Shown in pieces: positions 1 through 8,404 of a stretch of 15,103 nucleotides of DNA. The stretch lies in the NCBI GenBank assembly GCA_030248135.1, contig JASANC010000592.1:1-15103 (forward strand). Reading direction: 5' to 3'. The first letter of the stretch is position 1. Every line of letters begins with the position of its first letter. Made by a program: the position numbers and the translations under genes. Origin of the DNA: Theristus sp. LFF4_11 (taxonomy: Eukaryota > Nematoda > Chromadorea > Monhysterida > Xyalidae). The notes under the pieces are model-generated. The model was not told the DNA's origin and searched no databases. It saw nothing but the letters and a program-made list of their open reading frames with translations.

Positions 1-364
1 ATATAATTGTTATTTTTGAGTGGATTTTGATTTTTTGAACCGTGCCCGCCCACGACCCGGATTAAAAATGTATTGCATTTTGATTTTGAGCTGCTTTAGT
101 CGTTCCCGTTTAAATTATAAAAACAGTCTTCTGATCAAGAACACAATTAATCTGCTTCCCTTTTAAAATTCCCATTTAAATCTTTTTTAATTGCCAATGG
201 TCAATTGCCGTTCCTGTTAAAAATATGAAAATTCAATTAACGTTAATTAAATTGAAACGACAAAAATAACGTTTTGCATCCCGATTTTTTAAAACAATTG
301 CAACCCGCTTCCGGTCATCAACTTGTGAACAGAAACAATTGCCATTAATTGTCAATCGCATGTT
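1..364. other. A+T-rich flank, no gene
   Basis: A+T-rich sequence without a long open frame, RNA gene or clear repeat. It lies outside the left arm of the foldback element. Short blocks of CCCGTTTAAA-like sequence occur, but they are too short to assign to the tandem units that start near 365. Confidence 0.5.
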
Positions 365-1302
365 TAAAATTGAATAAAAAATATAAAAACTAACGTTTTT
401 TATTTACCCGTTTTAAAAAGCTAATGCTTTTTTTACCCGTTTACCTAAGCCAAACCTTTTTTGTAAAGTGAAAATGTGAAGTTTATGATTTTGCTATTTT
501 TACCCGTTCACCATAACCTAAGTCAAGCCTTTTTGTAAGTTAAGTAAGATTGAATAAAAAATACAAAAATTAACGTTTTTTTCATAAAAAAATATCCGTT
601 TTAAAAAGCTAATGCTTCTTTTACCCGGTTACCCTAACAAAAGCCAAACCTTTTTTCTAAAGTGAAAATGAATAGAAGAAACAAAAAAGTGACGTTTATA
701 ATTTCGTTTTGCAGTCATTGCTTCTTTTTACCCGTTTACCCCAACATGACCCAAACATTTTGCAAAGTGAAAATGAATGGTAAATACCATTTCGACCCAA
801 TTAAAAAACTAACTTTTTTCAAAGACGGTTTTGTTACATCTTTCGCAGTCGCTCGTCAAGTTTTGAGCAGCAACAATTGCCAGTTGCCCATCGAGCGTTA
901 CGGTGAAATTATCGCTCATAACCGTGGAGTATCAATTTGAAAATGAAACATGGAGTATCAATTTCAATGAAATTTACTTGTTTTGAATCCAAAGTCCAAA
1001 GTGTCGATGTGCGTTTTGTAACCCAATTTTTAATTAAAAACAAAAAAGTTCAAACTTTTTTCAAAGACGGTTTTGTTACATCTTTTCCTCCCAGTCGATC
1101 ATCAAGTTTTGATCAGCCACGCTTCCATTTGCCTATGCTGCGCTGAACTGTCTCTGTTGACCAAAGAGTATCATGATGACTTCAGCTATGAAGAGCGACG
1201 TTTTGAGAAAACAATCTCAACTGGCATTAAAAAAATAAAAATAGGTTAAGGAAATTGAGATGGAGTTTTCTTAAATAGCAAAAATGAGCGCCAATTCAAA
1301 TT
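365..1302 (+). repeat. Left arm of foldback element
   Basis: Outer section with two tandem units; the CCCGTTTTAA block recurs at 408 and 595, a spacing of 187 bp. The inner single-copy section includes two diverged copies of an ~80-bp module starting ACTTTTTTCAAAGACGG, near 810 and 1056. The motif GGAGTATCAATTT occurs near 925 and 952. The pairing ends at CCAATTCAAATT (1291-1302). Confidence 0.8.
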
Positions 1303-1588
1303 TCATGAAAATGTGAACAGACTTACTTAATCAGTCAGTCAGCTCACACAGTAACTATCTTAGTATTATAGATAGATTTCTTTATGCAGCAGTTTATGAC
1401 TATAACCTATTCTTTTCTCTTTTTGAATACTGAAAATCAGCGACCGGATTTCAGATAATGCAACAAATAAAAAATGTTCAAGTTGAACACCGTAAATGAC
1501 ACATACGATATTTTTAAACAATAACTAACACGCAAAATCTATATTATTAAATTTACAAAGTGTCTGTGTGTCTGTGGCATTTTTTTGC
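1303..1588. other. Loop of foldback element
   Basis: Single-copy A+T-rich spacer between the arms. No open frame, tRNA or transposase-like sequence is recognised. If the element ever carried a gene, it has been lost from here. Confidence 0.6.
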
Positions 1589-2780
1589 AATTTGAATTGG
1601 CGCCCTTTTTTGCTACTTAAGAAAACTCCATCTCAATTTCCCCTTAACCTATTTTTTAATAAATGCCAGTTGAGATTGTTTTCTCAAAACGTCGCTCTTT
1701 ATATAGCTAAAGTCATCATGATACTCTTTGGACAACAGAGACAGTTCAGCGCAGCATAGGCAAATGGAAGCGTGGCTGATCAAAACTTGATGATCGACTG
1801 GGAAAGATGTAACAAAACCGTCTTTGAAAAAAGTTTGAACTTTTTTGTTTTTAAAAATCGGGTTGCAAAACGCACATCGACATCGGCATTGCAAGTTGCA
1901 CTTTGGATTCAAAACAAGTAAATTTCATTGAAATTGATACTCCATGTTTCATTTTCAAATTGATACTCCATGGTTATGAGCGATAATTTCACCGTAACGC
2001 TTGATGGGCAACTGGCAATTGTTGCCGCTCAAAACTTGACGAGCGACTGCGAACGATGTAACAAAACCGTCTTTGAAAAAAGTTTGTTTTTTAATTGGGT
2101 CGAAATGGTATTTACCATTCATTTTCACTTTGCAAAATGTTTGGGTCATGTTGGGGTAAACGGGTAAAAAGAAGCAATGGCTGCAAAACGAAATTATAAA
2201 CGTCACTTTTTTGTTTCTTCTATTCATTTTCACTTTAGAAAAAAGGTTTGGCTTACGTTAGGGTAACCGGGTAAAAGAAGCATTAACTTTTTAAAACGGG
2301 TATTTTTTAATGAAAAAACGTTAATTTTTATATTTTTTATTCAATCTTACTTAACTTACAAAAAGGCTTGACTTAGGTTAGGGTGAACGGGTAAAAATAG
2401 CAAAATCATAAACTTTGCATTTTCACTTTACAAAAAAGGCTTGGATTAGGTAAACGGGTAAAAGAGCATTAGCTTTTTAAAACGGGTAATTGAAAAAAAC
2501 GTTAATTTTTATGTTTTTTCAATCTTACTTCACATACAAAAAGGCTTGACTTAGGTTGGGGTGAACGGGTAAAAATAGCAAAATCATAAATTCGCATTTT
2601 CACTTTACAAAAAAGGCTTGGCTTAGGTAAACGGGCAAAAAGCATTAGCTTTTTAAAACGGGTAAATTAAAAAAAACGTCAGTTTTTTTATTTTTTATTC
2701 AATTTTACTTCATTTACAAAAAGGCTTGCCTTCGGTTAGGGTGAACGGGTAAAAATAGCAAAATCATAAACTTCGCATTT
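1589..2780 (-). repeat. Right arm of foldback element
   Basis: Reverse-complement counterpart of the left arm. The outer section has three tandem units; the TTAAAACGGG block starts at 2291, 2477 and 2653, with spacings of 186 and 176 bp. The left arm has two units. About 2703-2780 therefore has no partner on the left. The element has no obvious target-site duplication that I can define. Confidence 0.8.
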
Positions 2781-3026
2781 TTTATTTATTTAAATACATT
2801 AAAAAATATTGTATTGTAGGCGACTTCACGGCAGCACAAGGTAAATTTTCTTCAGGGTTATTTATCAGTAAACGTTACTGTTTTTTTTTTCTTTCAAAGT
2901 CGGTGCCAGTTCACCAAAAAGGCTTGGCATTGATTAAGCCACATACGCTCGGGTCAATAGGCTAGTAAAAGTATTATTTTGTTTACGAATTATTTCGAAA
3001 ATATTTTTGCAGACTGGAAAACATAA

Positions 3027-3049
3027 TGAGTCACGCCATAATGACGTCA
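3027..3049. promoter_or_regulatory. Adjacent AP-1-like and CRE-like octamer sites
   Basis: TGAGTCA at 3027-3033 and the palindrome TGACGTCA at 3042-3049 lie 8 bp apart. These are the consensus sites for animal bZIP factors (AP-1 and CREB/ATF). No gene start is recognised nearby, so function is only a possibility. Short sites like these also arise by chance. Confidence 0.2.
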
Positions 3050-3603
3050 CGTTTGATGACTGAAATGTGATCTACTGTAGAAACACTGCAAGATAGTATG
3101 CACGTGTAGAGAAAACCCAAGTATCTTATCCCATCTCCAGAAACGCGTGAGTGCATTTTTTACAATTATTGCGAAATTTCAGACAAGCATTTTATGAAAA
3201 ACTATCTAAATAGTTTGGTCAACTGCGGCATCTTGTCTGGTGACCTTGGAATAAACTTTCGAAATTACATTTGCACATGATATGCATATTATTAATTACA
3301 AATATATGTTGCTGATTTAATTTTTGCGCTTTCTATGTTCAAGAGACCGACCGAACAAAGAAAGTTTTCTCTGCGCAATAGAAAATTTTGCATATTGTGA
3401 ATGCAGATCCTGTGATAAGACATTTTTGGCAACGGAATGCAAAAATACGACCTTGAGATGCCTGTGCTCTCTTAAAAAGCCACAGACACGTGTCAACTCT
3501 CAGAAATGCGACTTGTTGCCAAACCACATTTCAATGCTATGACTAAATATTTCTGGCGCCGAGCCAAGTAAATAATCTGTAAGCCAGACACAAACACACC
3601 ACG

Positions 3604-3634
3604 ACACACACACACACTTAGACGAAAGTCTAAG
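3604..3634. repeat. AC microsatellite joined to a GAAA-loop hairpin
   Basis: A 14-bp AC run (3604-3617) runs directly into CTTAGAC, GAAA, GTCTAAG (3617-3634), a perfect 7-bp stem closed by a GNRA-type tetraloop. No role can be assigned. Confidence 0.4.
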
Positions 3635-3881
3635 GTGGGGCAGTATGCGAAAGTTAGGGTTTGAGACGACCAACTTGTGCGTACGCTAAACATACTGTTT
3701 TATTGCACTGTATAGTGTGTAACCTATAAATCAGTTTGACCCACAAAATGTAAGCAATACTTGATTAAACTGAAACAGAAAAATGGAGGGAGGGTGTCAA
3801 ATGGTAAATAGGGTGGTACGGTATTTACAGTGGCGACCAAAAGCTTTGAAACCCCCATAAGCGCGTGTGCTCCTGGTGGTA

Positions 3882-4480
3882 CAGTGGCGGTCAAAAGTTA
3901 AACGCACTCGCTTTTTTTCTTTAATTTGCTCTGTACACTCGTTGTGAATGCATTGAAAGAATATTGTCTGCTGTGTTTGGTTGAGGTATGAATGCCTCTT
4001 CTCGCTACCCGGGTGGTACACTGGTAGCACGTGTAATTCGCGAACCACGAGGGGCAGTTGTCAAAATGATTGATTTGACAGGTGAGCACCACGCAGAAAA
4101 CGGATTGTTCTGTGTGTGTTTTGGGCTTTGGTGTCATTCTTTTATTGGTTTCAGATGCACGTCTATCTGGGTAAGGGTTACCAATCCAAAAATCTTTAAA
4201 ACGAAAACCCAGGTTTCGAAAATTTTCCAATTACCCCCAACTCCGATGGCCACCGCCGATTCGGGCGCAGTTCCCCACGATTTTCAAACTTTGATTTTTT
4301 TCTGATTTTAAATATTATTTTGACACTCAGTAATTGTTTTCAGCCCGTAATCTGTCAACAAAATCGGTAAAATGCCCAAGAAAAACGACCTCAACCCAAT
4401 TCAGCGTTCGGCGATCGTGGAACTGCATCGGACAAATCTCTCAAAGCGCGCGATCGCGTTAAAACTTTTGACCGCCACTT
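3882..4480 (+). mobile_element. Tc1-like deletion derivative nested in the outer element
   Basis: Ends are CAGTGGCGGTCAAAAGTT at 3882 and its inverted copy at about 4461-4480; the last base before the right TA is T instead of G. TA flanks at 3880-3881 and 4481-4482. It sits inside the outer element's left part. The terminal sequence differs from the outer element mainly at CGGTC versus CGACC, so the two belong to sister families. It keeps an upstream leader and the start of a transposase frame (4372) but joins straight into the right terminal repeat, so the catalytic core is deleted. Confidence 0.82.
4372..4480 (+). pseudogene. Truncated Tc1-like transposase, N-terminal DNA-binding start only
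   Basis: An ATG at 4372 opens a frame beginning MPKKNDLNPIQRSAIVELH, then a segment ending SKRAIA. This is the opening helices of the Tc1-type helix-turn-helix domain that binds the terminal repeats (family recognition from the sequence pattern). After about residue 29 the frame runs into the right terminal inverted repeat and stops at 4522-4524, so the rest of the DNA-binding domain and the whole DDE/DDD catalytic domain are missing. A TTTTCAG acceptor-like site lies about 30 bp upstream, which would fit a spliced 5' leader. It cannot encode an active transposase. Confidence 0.72.
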
Positions 4481-5016
4481 TATATGCGTGCTTTTATTGT
4501 GCGTCTGTCCCCAACAAACGCTAGCGTTGTGTTTTATGAACACAACAATACACATGACGGACTGTACAGTACATACAAAACAATACACACTGTACAGAAC
4601 ACATGCATACCCCACCTACCTAACACTGTGCGTAATCGCTTCTGAAATGAAAAGAAAGTGATTGAATTGCAGTCCGGTGGTTGTTTTTGGCAAACTGTTC
4701 ACTGGAGCGCCTTCAGTGGCGTGTGAATTCCTGCCAGGCTGTATTTGTGACGAAAGAAGTGAACAGGAATGAGCCAAACACACGTTATCATAGTGTTCAC
4801 ACCTGCCGTTGATGTTTCGCATGCCATTCAATGCAATGCGTACACCACGGTGTCTATAAAAATGTTATTTTTGTTTTTGTGTGCTGCAGTGGACACTGTA
4901 TTGCTGTGTTCCAAAAATCAAAAATATTTGCTTTTGTGCATAGTAATAACGCAAAATTACCCATCCAATCGATATGCACGCACGCAGGGGTTTCCAAACT
5001 TTTGGTCGCCACTGTA

Positions 5017-5516
5017 CATCTAGCGGTATTTTCCTAGCTCAGAGTTGTTCAATGATTCAAAGTGTGCCGTTTAATTGTAATCAAAAAACGTTTTGAAGCT
5101 TTGAAACTTAAAAAAGAACAGAGTTAACAGACACATGTTTGTTTCAGGTCTACAGGGGATATCATTTTCAGCTGATTTACGGTTCAGTGATCATACAATA
5201 TACGACAATAAAACGAACATCAATGATGGTTTGAAAAACGCGAACCTCAATTGGCAATAAGCTTGTTAGTGATTTTTTTTGATTAAAATACGCATTTATT
5301 TTGCCTATTCGTCAAACAACTCAATCCAATTACTCATCTTTGGATGAACACGTGTGTTGCACGTCCTAGACGTAAATAACGTGTTCAGGTTTACAAACGA
5401 AATGTAAAAACTGAATTCTGATACAGTTTTTACCGTATTCGGTAACATGAAGACGTTGTTTACGTCTGACTCTATCTATCCATGTGTTTGTCGCAAATTG
5501 CATCTTCTTCTGCGAC
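5017..5516. other. Gene-free spacer between elements
   Basis: A+T-rich spacer between two TA-flanked elements. Short open frames here show no domain, and no inverted repeat or RNA gene was seen. Confidence 0.5.
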
Positions 5517-5518
5517 TA

Positions 5519-5907
5519 CAGTCTATCTGGCTAATATACATATGCAACTCGCTGATTGGTCGGCTCCTCACGCTCCGCACCCTTCTTTCTTCCTGGGAAC
5601 TGGACTCAGTAAAAATCATGTTTTTTTGATTGTTCAGTTGTTTGTTTTTTATTTTTTTCATGCCAAAAAAATCTAAATTAAAAACTACCAAATTCCAAAC
5701 GTTTGCATTAGTCACAATGTTAAAAAAGTCTTTTGGTTGATTGACGGCGCGGCGACGACGTCGTCTGTGGTTTTTGTTTTTTGTTTTTGCCTTTAGGCAT
5801 GAAAAGAGCGAGCCATCGCTGTGTTTTCAAAGCACAGGGCAGAGGAACGCAGCAGGTTACAGCAACAGAGCCAATCAGCGAGTTGAATATATTAGCCAGA
5901 TAGACTG
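5519..5907. mobile_element. TA-flanked MITE, 389 bp
   Basis: Both ends carry CAGTCTATCTGGCTAATATA in inverted orientation, and pairing continues for about 42 bp through a CTCGCTGATTGG block. TA dinucleotides flank it at 5517-5518 and 5908-5909. No coding remnant is seen. A GACGACGTCGTC palindrome lies near 5752. Subterminal blocks (GCTGATTGGTCG, then CTCCGCACCCTT) are shared with the element at 8985-9562, so the two are related subfamilies. Small size, TA target and no gene are typical of Tc1/mariner-type MITEs. Confidence 0.85.
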
Positions 5908-5963
5908 TATCTATTAATCTGAACACAGTTGCTGCCTGTCGAAGCGCATTTGTTGATAATGTA

Positions 5964-6550
5964 CAGGCTGAACCAAAAAAAGTTCCAACTTCAAAATGAT
6001 CTCACTGGTTTGTGCAAAAAAGTTTCGAGCTGAAAATTGGAACACTATTAGAACACTTTGGGAGGGAGGTCTTTCTGACCAAATTTTTTCAGGGCATGTT
6101 GCCCCTATCACTTACCGCTGCAGAATATCTGGAAAACATGAAAAATCGACATTGAAAACGCATAAAAGTGCTGCTGAGCTTCTGCCATCGCATGGACGCG
6201 ATCATTGAGAACAAGGGTGTTCACATTGAGCAGCTGACCAAGCGCCAACTGATAGAAGATGGTGAAGAAGAAGATGAAGAAATCCCGAGACTGCCTGACG
6301 ATTATTTAAATGATAATCTAGACGTTTATGAGCAATGATAGAAAAGTGAGATTATCGATGAACTTTGTTTTGTGTCAAAAATTGCTATTTTTAAAAATTA
6401 CACTGTAAAAATGAACTGAAATGTGTAAACCAACAAAATTAGATCAGAAAAAAACTTCCCAAAGTGTTTTAACAGTGTTCCAAACTTCAAGTCATAATGT
6501 CCGAGCCTGTGAAAGCATTTTGAAATTGGAACCTTTTTTGGTTCACCCTG
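5964..6550 (+). mobile_element. Mariner/Tc1-type deletion derivative, 587 bp
   Basis: Left end CAGGCTGAACCAAAAAAAG and inverted right end (read from 6550) CAGGGTGAACCAAAAAAGG form imperfect repeats of about 35 bp ending in a TTCAAAATG block. TA flanks at 5962-5963 and 6551-6552. It retains the 3' end of a transposase frame (to 6338) and a short 3' tail. The ends CAGGG/CTGAACCAAAAAA are of the kind seen in mariner-like elements. Confidence 0.82.
6156..6338 (+). pseudogene. Transposase C-terminal remnant
   Basis: The frame open from 6156 to the TGA at 6336-6338 includes CHRMDAIIENKGVHIEQL followed by an acidic run (EDGEEEDEE). The pattern of a helix with basic residues, then an Asn/Gly turn and HxEQL, matches the extreme C-terminus of mariner/Tc1 transposases, which usually end shortly after it. 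A TGA sits just upstream in the same frame (6153-6155), and nothing of the catalytic core is visible in the preceding 190 bp. It lies inside the inverted repeats of the 5964-6550 element, so it is the leftover of that element's gene. Family assignment is from pattern memory and is moderate. Confidence 0.55.
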
Positions 6551-6552
6551 TA

Positions 6553-8317
6553 TAACCCATATTTTGTTGGCAGTAAACTATTTTGATTGTATGTACCTGT
6601 AACCTTGTTACAAAAATATTTGGTTGTTTTTCATTGTAAAAAATACATGCTCGCGACCAAATTTATTGTAAAAAAGCCGTAAAACCGCTGAGACCATGAC
6701 GATCAGATATAATATGAGAATGTTTTGAAAACGTGCCAGCCAGACGGAAAAGCCACCCACATGTGCCGACATAGAACCTTACTTTAAGGAAGGAGACATA
6801 CATACATATGCAGTCAGTTACCGAGGTTCACTGCAGTATTTAGTGAAAAACATTCAAGTATACCTGTAAAACGCGCAAAAACTGATGATGTACTTGTACA
6901 TTTTAAAACACTGACAAACCGATCAAGTGTTTCACGTTGACATGTTTGATATTTTTTACAACTAGATGAATTTAACTAATTACAGCATCACTACACTTCA
7001 CGAACTTGTGAGATGTTCTGCTCAGGTGTGTGTGAATGGCTCACTGGACTGCTAACCGATCCGAGCTGCTGTGTGTGATGACCGGTGGACGACGTTGGGG
7101 TTTTACTTTACTTTTACTTTACTTTTACTCAATTAAAACGACGACGACTTTTATTAAAACGACTTTACTTTTATTAAAACGACGAAGAAAGACAGTAAAA
7201 ATAAGAAGGAACAAAATGGCACGAACGGCACATGCTGACTTCATAAAACACGCCACTTTTATAATGTACAAGAACAAATCAAGGAAAAATAGCTGAACAA
7301 AGATATAAGAAAGTCGTTGAGCATCTAGGAAAAAAGTAGATGAGCATTGGAAGTCAAGCGCTCTGTCAGAAACAGCTCACCGTAAACCCGGCTTTGTGTG
7401 AGAGTGCAGACACGAAGGCTAAAGTAGGACATTACACTTGAATGGCATTTATCCAACTTCTAAAATGAGGGGTTGTGAGAAGAAGCGAGAACCAAATGGT
7501 TTTCACCAGAAAAAAGCAAGCCGCCAGACGATGAAAAAGTGAAATGCCAATATATGATTAAAAAACAAAATTATGCTTGCAACCGAGCACACTAACAGTT
7601 TGTGGGTGTGCTGATCGTACAGACAGGCAGTCGCACTGTTTATTTCATATCAATATTACGTCACACATTTGTTTCCTTCACAAATGTTTTCATATAACCA
7701 CGTGGTCTTCGCTCTTCTCCACATAATGCGTTTTTTGCACTCAAAATAGAAAATGAAACGAGCTCCTTAATCTTACAATATAAATTAAAACAAAAAGAGA
7801 GATGCATTTCGAACTAGTTTTGAAAAAAACAAATTTTTTCAACAGAACTGTTGTTCTACAGAATCTGATACAAATCTTTCTTTACTATCAAGATCATGAC
7901 ACGACGTCGTTTTATTGTCGTTATGTTACGACACAAAGTCGACATAAAGTTAAATAAAAACGAAACATACGAGAGCATAAAAAAGTTGTTTTTCCTGTGC
8001 TCAAACACTAAACATGATCAAAATCGCGTTTTTCTATTTTATTCTGGACAGTGGCTGATTTGCAGAAAGCCATATAAATTGATTATAAATCTGTGAGAAG
8101 TATTTTGGAACTAAGTAATCATGATGCAATAATATGCAATAACATCAAAATATGCAATAAATAACGCCATGTTTTCAAAGAAAAAAGACGGAAAGGAAAG
8201 AATAAATAGTACAACGGAACATGTTAAATAAATGTCAAACAGCACAACCAACCATCAAATCAAGTATTAAACTCAACTAAAGTAGCATCAACGAATAACA
8301 AATTATGAATAAAAATG
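6553..8317. other. Long gene-free interval downstream of the minus-strand gene
   Basis: No frame here shows a recognisable domain; the open frames at 7036-7296 and 7896-8096 are lysine-rich or A+T-driven and unsupported. A short repeat-rich patch lies at 7098-7188. On the minus strand this interval would hold the 3' untranslated region of the gene ending at 8318. The first AATAAA on that strand that I noticed is at 7911-7916, about 400 bp past the stop. Confidence 0.45.
7098..7188. repeat. Low-complexity TTTTAC / TTTATTAAAACGAC tandem patch
   Basis: Imperfect TTTACTTTTAC units are followed by three copies of an ATTAAAACGAC block. The last two are preceded by ACTTTTATT and spaced about 25 bp apart. 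It is a small local duplication with no assigned function. Confidence 0.55.
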
Positions 8318-8404
8318 TTATTTTTGCTTCACTTCTTCATCTGGTACAATTCGACACCCCGTTCTTGAAAGACATTTCACACTCACTCTTGTGCCGCCGC
8401 CACG
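8318..8404 (-). CDS. Exon 20, C-terminus with stop
   Basis: 28 codons and TAA: RGGGTRVSVKCLSRTGCRIV, then PDEEVKQK. Acceptor ATTTCAG. The two cysteines six residues apart could form a small disulfide loop, which would suit a secreted protein, but no secretion signal is visible in the window. Confidence 0.78.
   Translation of the reverse strand, partial: RGGGTRVSVKCLSRTGCRIVPDEEVKQK

Larger units (their letters stand above)
365..2780. mobile_element. Foldback-type element (long inverted repeat with loop)
   Basis: The left part reads as the reverse complement of the right part over roughly 0.94 kb: 365-1302 pairs with about 1589-2702. A 286-bp unpaired loop lies at 1303-1588. Over 662-940 versus 1955-2233 the same 92-codon reading appears on opposite strands with only four residue differences, so the arms are closely similar. 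The outer arms are tandem repeats and the inner arms are single copy. Long, internally repetitive inverted arms around a short loop are the defining form of foldback (FB/Galileo-like) transposons. No transposase is visible, so it is non-autonomous or only a FB-like palindromic repeat. The mirrored open frames are by-products of the palindrome and are not called as genes. Confidence 0.8.
2781..3825. other. Gene-free interval
   Basis: Open frames here are short (about 60-72 codons), overlap on both strands and have no recognisable domain or splice context, so none is called. Small sites seen: a 15-bp inverted repeat CAGTAAACGTTACTG near 2866, a TGAGTCA/TGACGTCA pair at 3027-3049, a short AC run at 3604-3617, and a perfect 7-bp hairpin at 3617-3634. 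Confidence 0.5.
3828..5014. mobile_element. Tc1-like non-autonomous element (outer, interrupted)
   Basis: Terminal inverted repeats start CAGTGGCGACCAAAAG (3828) and, reverse-complemented from 5014, CAGTGGCGACCAAAAG. They continue with GAAACCCC-like sequence on both sides. TA dinucleotides flank both ends (3826-3827 and 5015-5016), the usual Tc1/mariner target duplication. Subtracting the inner insertion and one TA leaves about 586 bp. No transposase of its own is recognised, so this is a MITE or deletion derivative that depends on an autonomous relative elsewhere. Confidence 0.8.

Noticed and set aside
662..2233. Mirrored 92-codon open frames at 662-940 (+) and 1955-2233 (-)
   Set aside because: They are the same sequence on the two foldback arms; no domain, no splice context, and the frame ends at the module boundary. 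A palindrome by-product is the simplest reading.
3324..3693. Overlapping 60-72 codon frames on both strands
   Set aside because: They overlap on both strands, lack a recognisable domain and have no support from splice signals.
4008..4060. tRNA-like stretch GGTGGTACACTGGTAGCACG
   Set aside because: It resembles the D-arm half of a tRNA (A-box-like), but no matching anticodon stem, T-arm or B box follows.
3898..4305. Open frames of 105-110 codons inside the nested Tc1-like element
   Set aside because: They cover the non-coding leader of the element and its left terminal repeat; the real transposase start is at 4372 in another context.
7020..7190. Possible second SINE: TGGCTCACTGG A-box-like motif with a TTTTAC-rich tail
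   Set aside because: No convincing B box or tRNA folding; the tail is better described as a local low-complexity repeat.
7036..8096. Open frames at 7036-7296 and 7896-8096
   Set aside because: Composition is driven by A-rich codons, no domain is recognised, and both lie in repeat-rich or A+T-rich sequence beyond the gene's stop.
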